This document shows, one piece after another, positions 54,910-64,000 of a stretch of 64,000 bases of DNA; position 1 is the first letter of the stretch, and the number at the start of each line of letters is the position of its first letter. The translations under genes and the position numbers were made by a program. This DNA is from Cyanobacteriota bacterium (GTDB taxonomy: Bacteria > Acidobacteriota > Vicinamibacteria > Vicinamibacterales > UBA2999). Below the pieces are notes generated by a model. It was not told the origin of the DNA and ran no database searches. It worked only from the letters and a program-made list of their open reading frames with translations. The DNA lies in NCBI GenBank assembly GCA_019752015.1, contig JAIEMQ010000001.1, forward strand, positions 1-64,000, given 5' to 3'.

Positions 54910-55455
54910 TCATCGCGAGAAACCAATCGCCCGCCGCTGCCGGAGCGGCGGCGCGATCAACTTCCGCAGGACGCCGAGGATTGTTTTCAGTTCCTCGTCG
55001 TGGTGTGTGACCTTGCGCTCAAGAGCGGTGAGCTTGATGGCCAGCTCGCGATGGGCCGACGACAGATCTCGCAAACGTAGAAACGCGCGCACGACAAAGA
55101 TGCTCATCTCGATCGCGCGCGTTGAGTTCAACACGGTTGCGGCCATGATGGCTCCATGTTCAGTGAAGACCCACGGACGTGTGCGCCTTCCTCCGTGAGC
55201 GCCACTTGAGATCACAAATTGTGATCTCAAGATTCGGCATTCACCTTCGCTCAGGTGGAACGCGAAGTCCTGTGGGAAGCGCCGTGCGTTGCGCTTGACC
55301 GCTTGATTGAGGCGCGCAGTTGAGACTCCGTAGAGTCTGGCGAGATCTTCATCGAGAACAACCTTGGCGCCACGAGTGAAGACAATCCGTGGTGGAGTCG
55401 GCGTCGGCCGGATGGTGCGGAGTCCAGGCATGGCCGAGGCGAGTGCGAACAGCAT
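54910..55455 (-). CDS. ORF6N-domain DNA-binding protein
   Basis: 181 residues (start 55455 or 55431). The ORF6N core is clear: VVLDEDLARLYGVSTARLNQ, NARRFPQDFAFHLSEGE, RPWVFTEHGAIMAATVLNS and the C-terminal coiled coil. The domain comes from phage antirepressors but is often chromosomal. There are no phage genes nearby, so it is an isolated regulator, perhaps with a DNA-damage or anti-phage link; that is a guess. Confidence 0.85.
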   Translation of the reverse strand: MLFALASAMPGLRTIRPTPTPPRIVFTRGAKVVLDEDLARLYGVSTARLNQAVKRNARRFPQDFAFHLSEGECRILRSQFVISSGAHGGRRTRPWVFTEHGAIMAATVLNSTRAIEMSIFVVRAFLRLRDLSSAHRELAIKLTALERKVTHHDEELKTILGVLRKLIAPPLRQRRAIGFSR

Positions 55456-55557
55456 GCCGCGCGGATTTGCGCCAAAATTGGGGGGCGTCGCGCCGGCACC
55501 GGGTGCACTGTTGCGAAAAGTGCGTGCGCGGAGGCTCAGACCGATCGCAAAATTGAG

Positions 55558-57573
55558 CTACGCGGCCGGATGTAGCGCCGGGGCCTTCTGTAACAGGCGG
55601 CGTTCCGCGCCCCACGCGCCGGCTGCGGCAATCACCACCACGATCGTCAGCAGGAAGTTGCTCGATCGCAACAGGTCCTGATCGTGCAGCGATCGCAGCG
55701 CCATTGCCGTTGTCAGCAATCCCGCCGACATTCCCGCCACCCACGCCGCCAGGAATCCCCGTCGTCGATACAACAAGACGATGATCGCCGTCGCGATGGT
55801 CATGCCGGCGGCGAGGACGAGCCCCGGCAGAATCCTGTCCTGATCGTTGGCGGCGAACAGGCCCGCCGTGAGTGAGACGGCGATCGTCGACACCATCGGA
55901 TTGACGCGATAGCGATCGCACACCTCGACGACGAAGATGACGCCGAGCACGAGGAACGCGGCGGTGGTGAGCTGGTCGCCGACCATGGTGCCAAAACTGG
56001 CGTCAACGGCGTTCAGCTCGCGCGAGATCGATGGCTCGAAGCCGGCGACGTTGAGCGCCGCCCAATCTGTAAGCACACGGAGTGCCGCCGCGGCTGCTCC
56101 CGCACAGACGCCCTCGAACAGCGATGCCGACACCGCCGGCAGGAGGACGCGTCCCCGTGTCAGCTGTTCGGCGGCCCACATCCGCGCCGGGCTGCGGCGT
56201 CCAATCCACAGCAGCACGCCACTCAACGCCGGCAACACTGTGCCGATCAGCAGGATGGTCACAGCGAGGACTCCGACGATGCTCTGAAAAATGCCGGAGC
56301 TGCCGATCGAGCTGAGCGCAACCTGAAGGATGACCAGCGCACACAGCGCGAGTGGCAGGCGGCGGGTCAGCGCGTCCCAGTTCCTGGTCTTGAACAGGAA
56401 GTACAGACCGAAGCCCCAGCCGATGACGAACGTCGCGACCAGCACGAACGGCCTGCGCCCTTGAAGATCTGCATCGCCATCGGCGTCTCTGGCGCCTTGT
56501 AACCGCGCGGCTGCTCGAAAGATCGCTCAATCAAAATCAGCTTCTCGCCTTGCAGGCCGGCTTGCAGCTGCTCAACGTGCCCGTACTTGGTGTCCCGGCT
56601 TCGCCACGCCATCTCGGTCTTGCCGGGCGGGTAGTCGCGATCGAGGACTTCGACCTGGTAGCCGGATGCGTCGATGCCGAATGCCTTCTTGATCGCCTCG
56701 AGGCCGATCGATTCGGCTCTCGCGCGATCGGCGTGCGTCACCTTGGCGTCGGTCGCGTAGCCGGTTGCAAATGCGACCAGAGCGCCTTTCGGATCGAGAC
56801 GAACGGCATAATCGCCGGCGGCCATCGCCTCGAGACCGCCGGACGGATTCGCGGTCTGCGTGATGCCCGCACGCCAACAGGCCACGGGTGTGCCCTCGCG
56901 GATCGCGTCGCGCGCAGCGGCGAGGGCTGCCATCTCGGTGATTTCTTCGATGTCGACCGCATCGATGAACGTGACCGAGGTCCGTTGTCCGGTCGCGGTG
57001 TAACCGAAACTCTGAATGGTGTCGCGTGCCTTGGTCAGCACCGCGCCTTCCGGAAGCGTCACGGAATCCTGGGAGCCGGCGCGCCGCGCGAACGTGGCCA
57101 CGCCGAAGTCGAGCACTTTCACGTAGCCGTCGGGCCGCAGCATCAGGTTGTCGGGCTTGATGTCGCGGTGAACGATGCCCGCGGCGTGAGCGGCCGAGAG
57201 CGCCGATGCCGTCTGGATCGTGATGTCGAGAATCTCGCGCAGCGTCAGCGGGCCGCGGGCAACGCGATCGCGCAGCGTTTCTCCATCGACGGAGCTCCGA
57301 GACCAGGAACCGCGAGCCGTCGTGATCGCCGACTTCGTGGATGGTCAGGATGTTCGGATGGTTGAGAGCGGAAGCGGCCCTCGCTTCGTGCAGGAAGCGG
57401 CTCAATCGCTCCGGGTCCGGGCTCAATTCCTGCCGCAGCACCTTCAACGCCACCGGACGGCCGAGCGTGGGATCGACGGCTTTATAGACCTCGCCCATGC
57501 CGCCGCTGCCCAGCAGTCCTTGGATTTGATAGCGGCCGACGTGCCGCCGGCGGTCAGAGACATGCCAGGACAT
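55558..57573 (-). pseudogene. Ser/Thr kinase with large membrane domain, decayed
   Basis: The gene starts at 57573 with [20 protein letters not shown] and VALKVL, and breaks at an extra base near 57291; the next frame continues [25 protein letters not shown] and [10 protein letters not shown]. The kinase then jumps straight to a region unlike any kinase ([19 protein letters not shown]), so activation segment and C-lobe are missing. A second one-base shift near 56463 leads into a long membrane domain ([17 protein letters not shown] to 55558) with about ten helices. In full form it would be a membrane kinase of some 780 residues. It is not functional as read. The divergent S9 peptidase start is only 8 nt away. 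Confidence 0.7.
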
Positions 57574-57581
57574 AATAGAGC

Positions 57582-59858
57582 ATGCATTCCATTCGACGAA
57601 TCAGCGCCACCGCTGTGGCATGCGCGCTCCTGACCGTCAGCCTGGTTGCCCGGCAGGACGAGCGGTGGAAAGCCCTTGAAGCGCAGATCGATCGCATCTA
57701 CGCGCAGAACGAGTACGCGCTGCCGCGATTTGGCCCAGCGCGATGGCTCGCCGACGGCGTGTCGTATACGACCGTCGAGCGCGGCGCCAATGGCGGATCG
57801 GAAATCATCAAGTACGACGCCGCGACCGGCAACCGCAGCGTGCTGATCTCGGCGGCGCAGCTGACGCCGGCGGGTGGACAGTCGCCGCTGACGATCGCCG
57901 ATTACGTGTGGTCGGATGATGATTCGAAGCTGTTGATCTTCACGAACACGCAGAAAGTGTGGCGTCAGAATACCCGCGGTGATTACTGGGTGCTGAGCCT
58001 GCCTCGCCGAAGCTCGGAGAGCGGAGGCGGGCTCAAGCAGGCGGGGACGACACACCCGGCCGCGTCGTTGATGTTCGCGAAGTTCTCGCCCGATGCGACG
58101 CGCGTTGCCTACGTGCGCGGCAATAACATTTACGTGGAGCGGCTCGACGACGGCAGGGTCACGCAGCTGACCAACGACGGCTCCGAGAACATCATCAACG
58201 GCACGTCGGACTGGGTCTACGAGGAAGAGTTCGGCGTCCGCGACGGCTTCCGCTTCAGCCCCGACGGCAAGTCGATCGTGTACTGGCAGTTCGATCAATC
58301 CGGCGTCGGCATTTTCTCGCTCATCAACAACACCGACGCTCTCTATCCAGTCATCACGAAGATTCCCTATCCGAAGGCGGGCACCACCAACTCAGCGGCG
58401 CGAGTGGGCGTAGTCAGCGCCGAAGGCGGTGCGACGACGTGGATCAAGACCGAAGGTGATCCGCGCAACACCTATCTGGCGCGCATCGGCTGGATCGACA
58501 ACAACACCGTGGCGATTCAGCAGCTGAATCGCCTGCAGAACCGCAACGACTTCCTCTCGGCCGACGTGAAGAGCGGCGCGGTCAAGCGCATCTTCCGTGA
58601 CGAATCGCCGCAGTGGGTCGATGTCAACGAGGAAGTGCCGTGGGTCGATGGCGGCCGCACGTTCCTCTGGCAGAGCGAGAAGGACGGCTTCAATAAGGTC
58701 TACCGTGTGCCAAGGGAAGGCGGCACCGGCCAGGTGATCACCAGGTTCGATGCCGACGTGACGGACATTGCGGGCTTCGATGAGAAAGCCGGCTGGATGT
58801 ATTTTCGCGCCTCGCCGGATAACGCCGGCCAGCGCTATCTCTATCGATCGCGTCTCGATGGCAGCGGTACGCCCGAGCGCGTGACGCCCGCGAGCCAGCC
58901 GGGCACGCATCGCTATGACGTGTCGCCGACCGGCAAGATGGCGTTCCATACGTACTCGCAGTTCGAGCGGCCCTCGCTGACGGAAGTGATCGAGCTGCCG
59001 GGCCACAAGCCGGTCCGCGCGCTGACCGATCCGTCGGCGGTGATCGCCAGGGTGAAGCCGCTGCTGAATCCGCCGGCGGAGTTTTTCCGCGTCGAGATCG
59101 GCGAAGGCGTCGAGCTCGATGGCTACATGCTGAAGCCGTCGACGTTCGACGCGACGAAGAAATATCCGTTCATCACGCACGTCTACGGCGAGCCGGCGGG
59201 GCAGACGGTCAACGATTCGTGGGGCGGCTCGCAGCTGCTGTTCCATCGCGCGCTGGCCGAGGCCGGCTACATCATCATCAGCATCGACAACCGCGGCACG
59301 CCGGCGCCGAGGGGAACGGCGTGGCGCAAGATCGTCTACGGCACCGTCGGCGATCTGTCGTCGAAGGATCAAGCCGCCGCGGTGAAAGCGCTCGTGGCGA
59401 CGTCCTCGTTCCTCGACAAGGATCGCGTGGGCGTGTGGGGCTGGAGCGGCGGCGGTACCAACACGCTGAACGCGATGTTCCGATTCCCCGATGTCTACAA
59501 GGTCGGCGTATCCGTGGCGCCCGTGCCGGATCAGCGTCTCTACGACACGATCTACCAGGAGCGCTACATGGGGCTGCCGCACGACAACGCGGCGGGCTAC
59601 AAGGTCGGGTCGGCGATCAACTTCGCCGAAGGCCTCCAGGGGAAACTGCTGATCGTCCACGGCACCGGAGACGACAACGTCCACGCGCAGGGCACCGAGA
59701 AACTGGTCAACCGCCTGATCGAGCTCGGCAAGCCGTTCGACGCGATGATGTATCCGAATCGCACGCACAGCATTTCGGAAGGCATGGGCACGACGCCGCA
59801 CGTCTACAAACTGATCGCGCGCTACTTCTACACCAACCTCCCGCCCGGCCCTCGCTGA
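57582..59858 (+). CDS. secreted S9 (dipeptidyl-peptidase IV-like) peptidase with repeat insert
   Basis: 758 residues with signal peptide ([17 protein letters not shown]). The N-terminal propeller (for example [38 protein letters not shown]) is followed by the catalytic alpha/beta domain: Ser in [14 protein letters not shown], Asp in [11 protein letters not shown] and His in [19 protein letters not shown]-like double Glu (YEEEFGV) is the DPP4-type N-terminus anchor. A hairpin repeat insertion at 57998-58031 puts [15 protein letters not shown] where family members have a short ordinary loop. It should remove N-terminal dipeptides outside the cell. Confidence 0.92.
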   Translation: MHSIRRISATAVACALLTVSLVARQDERWKALEAQIDRIYAQNEYALPRFGPARWLADGVSYTTVERGANGGSEIIKYDAATGNRSVLISAAQLTPAGGQSPLTIADYVWSDDDSKLLIFTNTQKVWRQNTRGDYWVLSLPRRSSESGGGLKQAGTTHPAASLMFAKFSPDATRVAYVRGNNIYVERLDDGRVTQLTNDGSENIINGTSDWVYEEEFGVRDGFRFSPDGKSIVYWQFDQSGVGIFSLINNTDALYPVITKIPYPKAGTTNSAARVGVVSAEGGATTWIKTEGDPRNTYLARIGWIDNNTVAIQQLNRLQNRNDFLSADVKSGAVKRIFRDESPQWVDVNEEVPWVDGGRTFLWQSEKDGFNKVYRVPREGGTGQVITRFDADVTDIAGFDEKAGWMYFRASPDNAGQRYLYRSRLDGSGTPERVTPASQPGTHRYDVSPTGKMAFHTYSQFERPSLTEVIELPGHKPVRALTDPSAVIARVKPLLNPPAEFFRVEIGEGVELDGYMLKPSTFDATKKYPFITHVYGEPAGQTVNDSWGGSQLLFHRALAEAGYIIISIDNRGTPAPRGTAWRKIVYGTVGDLSSKDQAAAVKALVATSSFLDKDRVGVWGWSGGGTNTLNAMFRFPDVYKVGVSVAPVPDQRLYDTIYQERYMGLPHDNAAGYKVGSAINFAEGLQGKLLIVHGTGDDNVHAQGTEKLVNRLIELGKPFDAMMYPNRTHSISEGMGTTPHVYKLIARYFYTNLPPGPR
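57998..58031. repeat. hairpin repeat (CCTGCCTCGCCGAAGC...GGAGGCGGG) inside the S9 gene
   Basis: The arms GCCTCGCCGAAGCTC and GGAGAGCGGAGGC pair imperfectly. The copy is in frame and encodes [11 protein letters not shown]. It is the same family as 32311-32346. Confidence 0.7.
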
Positions 59859-59903
59859 GTGGCAGCCCGCTTGCTTCCTCTATTCGCCACGAATGGAGGA
59901 AGC

Positions 59904-60698
59904 ATGGCGGACACGGCGAAACCCCTGGCGGTTGTGACGGGTGCCTCGAGCGGTATTGGCTTCGAGCTGGCAAAGCTCTGCGCGGAGAGCGGTTTCAATC
60001 TCATCATTGCCGCGGACATGCCCGAGATCGAGCAGGCGGCAGAGGCGCTGCGATCGACCGGCGTTACGGTCGAGCCGTTGCTCACCGATCTGGCGACGCG
60101 CCAGGGCGTTGAACAACTGCACGCTTTGATCGGCGGCAGGAATGTTGACTACTTGCTTGCCAATGCTGGACATGGACTGGGACGGGCGTTTCTCGATCAG
60201 GACTTCGACGAGATCGAGCACGTCATCGATACCAACATCACCGGCACGGTTTATCTGATCCAGCTCGTCACGCGCGAAATGCGCGCCCGCGGCGAGGGAA
60301 AACTCCTAATCACGGGATCGATCGCCGGCTTCATGCCGGGATCGTTCTCCGCGGTCTACAACGGCACCAAGGCCTTCATCAACAGCTTCTCGTTTGCGCT
60401 GCGCAATGAGCTGAAGGATTCCGGCGTCACGGTGACGTGCCTGATGCCAGGCGCGACCGACACGGATTTCTTCGAGCGCGCCGACGAAGTCGATACCAAG
60501 GTCGGCGCCGAGGAGAAAGATCTGGCTTACGACGTCGCCAGGGATGGCTTCGACGCGATGATGGCCGGCAAGGGAGATCTCGTGTCGGGCCTCTACAACA
60601 AGATGACGACCGCGATGGCGAGCGTCACGCCCGCCGGGATGGCCGCCGAGCAGCATCGCAAGCTCGCGGAGCCGGGTACCGACAAGAACGCCACGTAA
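59904..60698 (+). CDS. short-chain dehydrogenase/reductase
   Basis: 264 residues from ATG 59904 (GGAGG upstream); the longer frame from 59859 is not favoured. Classical SDR features: TGASSGIG cofactor loop, DLATRQGV, NAGHG, catalytic Ser in LITGSIAGFMPG and Y-x3-K in VYNGTKAF. NAD(P)H-dependent reduction of a carbonyl is expected; the substrate cannot be read from sequence. It follows the S9 gene by 45 nt on the same strand and is convergent with the phosphatase gene. Confidence 0.9.
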   Translation: MADTAKPLAVVTGASSGIGFELAKLCAESGFNLIIAADMPEIEQAAEALRSTGVTVEPLLTDLATRQGVEQLHALIGGRNVDYLLANAGHGLGRAFLDQDFDEIEHVIDTNITGTVYLIQLVTREMRARGEGKLLITGSIAGFMPGSFSAVYNGTKAFINSFSFALRNELKDSGVTVTCLMPGATDTDFFERADEVDTKVGAEEKDLAYDVARDGFDAMMAGKGDLVSGLYNKMTTAMASVTPAGMAAEQHRKLAEPGTDKNAT

Positions 60699-60699
60699 A

Positions 60700-62250
60700 T
60701 TACTTCGGCAACCTCGCCTGGGCGGCTTTCACTTCATCTTCGGTGAAGGCCGCCTCGAACACCTCGAGGCCGTCCAGGAATGCCGCGACGTCCTTCAGCG
60801 AGAAACCAAGCGTCTGCAGGCGCGCGGTATCCAGATGCAGCTGGTTGTTCGCCGCATCGTCGTAGTAGTTGATGATCTGCCCGGTCGCATCGAACTTCTT
60901 CTTCAATTGATCGATGACCTGATCGAGATAGACGCGCCCTCCGGGCGGCGGCTCTGGCGGCGCGCCGTGATCGGCGGTGATGATCGTGACGCTGCGGCCG
61001 GGGCCGCCAACCTTCTTGTCGACCAACGCCAGGTACGCCGCGATCTGGCGATCGAGCTCGGCCAGCGTCTCACGCTGCTCGTTTGATTGCGGCCCGTACT
61101 CGTGCGCCGTGTAATCGGGGCCTTTCATGTTGACGTAGATGAGGTCGGTCACTTCATCGGCGCCAATCGCCGAGTCGTTGACGACCGCGAGGAGCGCTTC
61201 GGCCTCGTATTTCTGGAACAGCGCCGACGCGCGGAACTTCTGCGTGCTCGCGATATCGTGGCCCATCCACTTGCCGCCGGCGGCTTCCCAGATCTTTCTG
61301 CCGACGAAATGATCGAGCACCTTCGGTTTCGTATAGCAGGTGTCGTTGGTTTCCCAACCGCCGTCGGGACCGCCGTAGCTGGCGGCAAGGATCTTCTTGC
61401 CGCTGATGAGACAAGCGCCGCGGCCGACGAGTCCCGCCACGGCTCTGATCGCGCCGCCCTGGCCGATGATCACGGCCTTGCCGTCGGTCTGGAGGTTCCA
61501 GTTGTCGGCAAGCGTCAGCGTCATCAGCTCCTGCGTGTCGAGGCGGTTGTAGGCTTCCTGGAATCTGCCGGTAGCGCGATTGAACAGGTTGTTGACGGTG
61601 ATGCCGTGGAATCGCGGCTCGCTGCCGGTGCCGATGTTGGCGTGGCCGACGCTCGTCACGGTCGGCAGCACCACCGTGCGTGCTTCTGAGAACCACGCGC
61701 CTTCCTTGCGCATGCGCGTCAGCGTTGGCATCACCGCGGCATAGGTGTCGAAGTAATCCGCGCGCATCGCATCGAGGACGATCACCGAGACGACGCGCGG
61801 ACGGCCCTGACCTGGTGCGATGGCTTCGTTGAGAATGCGTCCCGTATACGTTGGCAGCGACGCTGCGCCGATCATCGACCCGACGGTCGGTGCGATGTCC
61901 TGCTGTTTCGCCGGCACTGAGAAGGATCCGCCCTTCACGAACGGCGCGCCGTGAAACAGGATCGGGATCCGCACGTCGTAGTCCCACGGCGATCCGTGCA
62001 TGAAGACATAGAGCGGGTCGCGCGAGGTCACGAACCAGCCCTGCTTCGGGATGACGTAGACCTGGCCGCTGCGCCCCGGGAAATACGCGCGCGCGAACAT
62101 GTCGAGCCATTGCTGGCGCTGCGACGCCGCCGCTTGGGATCGCTGCTCGATGACCGGCGCCGGTTGCGTCGCGGGCTTCTGCGGCTGCGAGGACTTGCAG
62201 GCGAACACGAACAGCGGTGCCAGAAGGAGAGCAATACGCAGGCGAATCAC
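60700..62250 (-). CDS. alkaline-phosphatase-superfamily lipoprotein with permuted motif order
   Basis: 516 residues with lipobox Cys at about 18 (FVFACKSS). Metal and catalytic motifs of the PafA/NPP type are all present: Asp in VIVLDAMRADYF, Thr nucleophile in LPTVTSVGHANIG, D-x3-H in KGPDYTAHEYG and D-H in TADHG. The last motif of ordinary members, HGSPWDYDVRIPILF and DIAPTVGSMIG, comes first here (residues ~70-140), before the Asp motif. So the chain is circularly permuted, or the C-terminal part has moved. Likely a periplasmic phosphomonoesterase or diesterase. Convergent with the SDR gene. Confidence 0.88.
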   Translation of the reverse strand: MIRLRIALLLAPLFVFACKSSQPQKPATQPAPVIEQRSQAAASQRQQWLDMFARAYFPGRSGQVYVIPKQGWFVTSRDPLYVFMHGSPWDYDVRIPILFHGAPFVKGGSFSVPAKQQDIAPTVGSMIGAASLPTYTGRILNEAIAPGQGRPRVVSVIVLDAMRADYFDTYAAVMPTLTRMRKEGAWFSEARTVVLPTVTSVGHANIGTGSEPRFHGITVNNLFNRATGRFQEAYNRLDTQELMTLTLADNWNLQTDGKAVIIGQGGAIRAVAGLVGRGACLISGKKILAASYGGPDGGWETNDTCYTKPKVLDHFVGRKIWEAAGGKWMGHDIASTQKFRASALFQKYEAEALLAVVNDSAIGADEVTDLIYVNMKGPDYTAHEYGPQSNEQRETLAELDRQIAAYLALVDKKVGGPGRSVTIITADHGAPPEPPPGGRVYLDQVIDQLKKKFDATGQIINYYDDAANNQLHLDTARLQTLGFSLKDVAAFLDGLEVFEAAFTEDEVKAAQARLPK

Positions 62251-62282
62251 CCCGCCATTTTCCTCGAAACCGCGTCGCTGCT

Positions 62283-62492
62283 GCTACATCCAGGGGCCGA
62301 AACTGCGTCGCCGCTGCTACATCCGGGGGCTGGCCCCAAACGTAGTGTCGTGGCTACATCCGGGGGCTGGCCCCCAACGTAGCGTCGTGGCTACATCCGG
62401 GGGCTGGCCCCCAACGTAGCGTCGTGGCTACATCCGGGGGCTGGCCCCAAACGTAGTGTCGAGCTACACCCGGGGCCTGGCACCTAACGTAG
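62283..62492. repeat. REP array, left of the transposase (29-bp palindromes, 37-bp period)
   Basis: Copies start at 62317, 62354, 62391, 62428 and 62464, plus a decayed one at 62283. Each is CTACATCCGGGGGCTGGCCC-type. Spacers are only 8 bp and nearly identical (TGTCGTGG), so the whole is a 37-bp tandem repeat. It lies between the phosphatase start and the transposase stop. Confidence 0.95.
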
Positions 62493-62520
62493 TTGTTACT
62501 CGGAAATTGGCCGCAACCGG

Positions 62521-63405
62521 CTATCCGCGTCGGGGGCGGAATTCGTCGCCGGGATGCCGTGAGCGGCTATGGTCGCGAAACAGCTTGCTGATCGTTACGC
62601 GATGCATTTGAACGTGACGTGCGATCTCGACAATCCGGTACCCATGTTCAACGCGCGCCGCATACACGGCCTCCGGCAGATCCGCTCGCGGCAGTGTGCT
62701 GGGAAGCAGTTCCGAAAGCGGCGCTCGCAGAATCGACCGATAACGTCGTGGCATCGCGCCTACGCGGAGACTATCCCCCACGTAGGAACGGATCACGCGT
62801 CTCGCGGCTTCGGCGTCAACGTCCAGCCCGAACTGGTCGAAATACGCGACGACCGGCTTTGCTTCTTGCATCAGCGTGTGGAACCGCCATTGCGCGTCAA
62901 TCAGCGGAATCCCGTCAAATAGCGTTTCGAGCCATCGCAGGGACAAGTGGCGCGGGGTTGGCAGCAAGCCGACCGTCGCTCGATAGGTACTCCACGGATA
63001 ATCCTCGATCTTGCTGACCAGGCCAGCGCTCACAGGATTGAGAAAGACATAGCACAGCGCAATCAAGAGGTGGATGTCGTTCTCGATTACGACCGGGATA
63101 TAGCGGCGCTGAAACAAGTGCCCGACGTGACCATAGCGATTGTTCACGTAGGTTGCATAACGGCTCTCCACGGCGCCGACGAAATCGGCGAGGTTGCCAA
63201 AGGGCGTTGTGATGATCATGTGGAAGTGGTTGCCCATCAAACACAGCGCGCACAGAACAACGCCGTGCGTCGTAAGTTCCTCGCAGATGATTCGCCAGAA
63301 GACCCAGCGATCCTGTTTATGTTCGAAGATGATTACTTTCCGGTTTCCCCGGTTAGTAATGTGAAAGGTCCCACCAGCGATTTCTTCCTGAAGCGGTCGA
63401 CTCAT
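62521..63405 (-). CDS. REP-associated tyrosine transposase (RAYT, Y1/IS200-like)
   Basis: 294 residues from ATG 63405. Y1-type features: the HUH metal site in MGNHFHMII and a Tyr-rich helix YATYVNNRYGHVGHLFQRRY with the probable catalytic Tyr, then LNPVSAGLV and PWSTYRA, all typical of RAYTs. A C-terminal helix-turn-helix (GYRIVEIARHVQMHRVTISK) is added. Such enzymes nick and join REP hairpins. REP arrays in opposite orientation flank the gene, the standard REPtron layout. A longer frame reaches 63459. Confidence 0.93.
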   Translation of the reverse strand: MSRPLQEEIAGGTFHITNRGNRKVIIFEHKQDRWVFWRIICEELTTHGVVLCALCLMGNHFHMIITTPFGNLADFVGAVESRYATYVNNRYGHVGHLFQRRYIPVVIENDIHLLIALCYVFLNPVSAGLVSKIEDYPWSTYRATVGLLPTPRHLSLRWLETLFDGIPLIDAQWRFHTLMQEAKPVVAYFDQFGLDVDAEAARRVIRSYVGDSLRVGAMPRRYRSILRAPLSELLPSTLPRADLPEAVYAARVEHGYRIVEIARHVQMHRVTISKLFRDHSRSRHPGDEFRPRRG

Positions 63406-63566
63406 GCGGCGATCAGGATCAACTTTGATGCCGACCAAGCATTTGCAGGAAACCGTCACAAATCTTTCGGGATCACGGGAAAGCGAGTTTGCGAGTGGCA
63501 GTAGTTGCGATGCGAATGGCCGGCAAGCGTTGAGATTCTTGCGACGTTACCGCGATGACGAGTGAG

Positions 63567-63745
63567 CTACGGTAGGGGCCAGCCCCCGAAGGTAGCTCTA
63601 GCGATTGCGAAGGCTACGGTAGGGGCCAGCCCCCGAAGGTAGTTCTAGCAATCACGAGGACTACGTTTGGGGCCAGCCCTCGAATGTAGCCGATACAAAT
63701 GGAGACGAGCGATGCGTAGCCAGCAGTTGGGGCCAGCCCCCCGTT
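63567..63745. repeat. REP array, right of the transposase (29-bp palindromes, 47-bp period)
   Basis: Copies at 63567, 63614 and 63661 (orientation opposite to the left array: CTACGGTAGGGGCCAGCCCC-type), and a partial one near 63708-63745. The 18-bp spacers resemble each other (CTCTAGCGATTGCGAAGG, TTCTAGCAATCACGAGGA). Confidence 0.93.
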
Positions 63746-63764
63746 GAGAGTTATGATTCAGCGC

Positions 63765-64000
63765 ATGAAAAATCGCCTTGTCCTGGCAGCCCTTGCGATT
63801 CCCGTGCTCGCGATGGTGGTCTCGGCCCAGCGTCCGGCCGACGCGCCGCCCACCGCTCCGTCGGGCAAGCCGCCCGACTCCGTCTTCATCGAAGACCTGA
63901 CGTGGGCGGAAGTGCGCGATCTGATCGCGGGCGGCACGACCAACGTCATCATCGGCACCGCCGGCACCGAGCAGAAGGGGCCGCACATGGTCGACGGCGA
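63765..64000 (+). CDS. creatininase-family protein, exported (N-terminal part only)
   Basis: ATG 63765 opens a signal peptide (VLAALAIPVLAMVVSAQ). The mature start VFIEDLTWAEVRDLIAGG and the metal-binding GTAGTEQKGPHM are those of creatininase-like amidohydrolases. The gene is cut by the window end after about 79 residues. ATG 63753 is in frame as well. The right REP array forms its upstream region, so its promoter may lie there. Confidence 0.8.
   Translation, partial: MKNRLVLAALAIPVLAMVVSAQRPADAPPTAPSGKPPDSVFIEDLTWAEVRDLIAGGTTNVIIGTAGTEQKGPHMVDG

Noticed and set aside
54910-55455. Prophage marked by the ORF6N protein
   Set aside because: No integrase, structural or lysis genes lie nearby; ORF6N proteins are often solitary.
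58392-59801. 469-codon open frame opposite the S9 peptidase gene
   Set aside because: It is Arg/His/Ala-rich with no motif; the plus-strand gene has a full catalytic triad.
62317-62492. 29-bp repeats with regular spacing, CRISPR-like
   Set aside because: Spacers are only 8 bp and almost identical, the repeats are REP palindromes shared with 11225 and 63567, and there are no cas genes.

Overview
The window is GC-rich and dense with secreted and membrane proteins. It carries FtsX-type permeases, PQQ-type beta-propellers, S9 and M14 peptidases, AQ-type signal peptides, LytS/LytTR signalling and a REP-associated transposase with its repeats. This mix suggests a soil Acidobacteriota bacterium, most like the Vicinamibacteria (old subdivision 6). 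That placement is inferred from gene style only; there is no rRNA or other marker here and I found no tRNA.

Layout. 1-6575 (minus): a signalling operon of Ser/Thr kinase, ECF-like sigma factor, membrane anti-sigma factor with a TPR-like outer domain, a CHAT (caspase-like) TPR lipoprotein and a frameshifted lipoprotein. 6682-8603 (plus): small membrane protein and a PQQ-type propeller. 8629-17728 (minus): LuxE/LuxC- or EhpF/EhpG-like acyl-reducing pair, glycosyltransferase, ABC ATPase, giant FtsX permease, second propeller. 18189-21227: an island-like block with a nuclease-like/AbiEi-like protein, a frameshifted nucleotidyltransferase, a truncated trypsin-like gene and a broken secreted-domain gene. 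21314-27131 (minus): alpha/beta hydrolase, sulfite-oxidase-like enzyme, dihaem cytochrome c, DUF1295 methyltransferase-like protein, MFS/spermidine-synthase fusion. 27414-31193 (minus): LytS kinase, REC-PP2C regulator, LytTR regulator. 31325-35544 (plus): GluQ, ABC-transporter remnants, M14 peptidase. 35546-36550: palindromic elements and a small basic ORF. 36613-37322: a membrane protein and XRE regulator pair with a visible operator and promoter. 37369-40886 (mostly minus): secreted propeller, VOC protein, SGNH hydrolase. 40922-44760: periplasmic flavin electron-transfer module (FMN-binding protein, NosR-like Fe-S membrane protein, ApbE) around a dicarboxylate symporter. 45163-47540: cytochrome c/copper-monooxygenase fusion and a secreted partner. 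47565-52026 (minus): NatAB-like ABC exporter, TAP-type hydrolase, TolB-like protein. 52087-53547: DoxX/HxlR divergon and a short TolB-like paralogue. 53675-57573: isocitrate dehydrogenase, ORF6N protein, decayed kinase. 57582-64000: S9 peptidase, SDR, an alkaline phosphatase with permuted motif order, the REP transposase between two inverted REP arrays, and the start of a creatininase.

Two themes run through the window. (1) Short repeats have entered coding DNA in frame: a REP pair inside the FtsX permease, 7-bp minisatellites in three proteins, and hairpin inserts in two more. (2) Several genes show single-base frameshifts (positions near 550, 19549, 21030, 20745, 53220, 56463 and 57291). 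These are either real decay or residual sequencing indels; the sequence alone cannot decide. The strongest candidates for new biology are the kinase/sigma/anti-sigma/CHAT operon, the nuclease-AbiEi fusion with its nucleotidyltransferase, and the permuted phosphatase.
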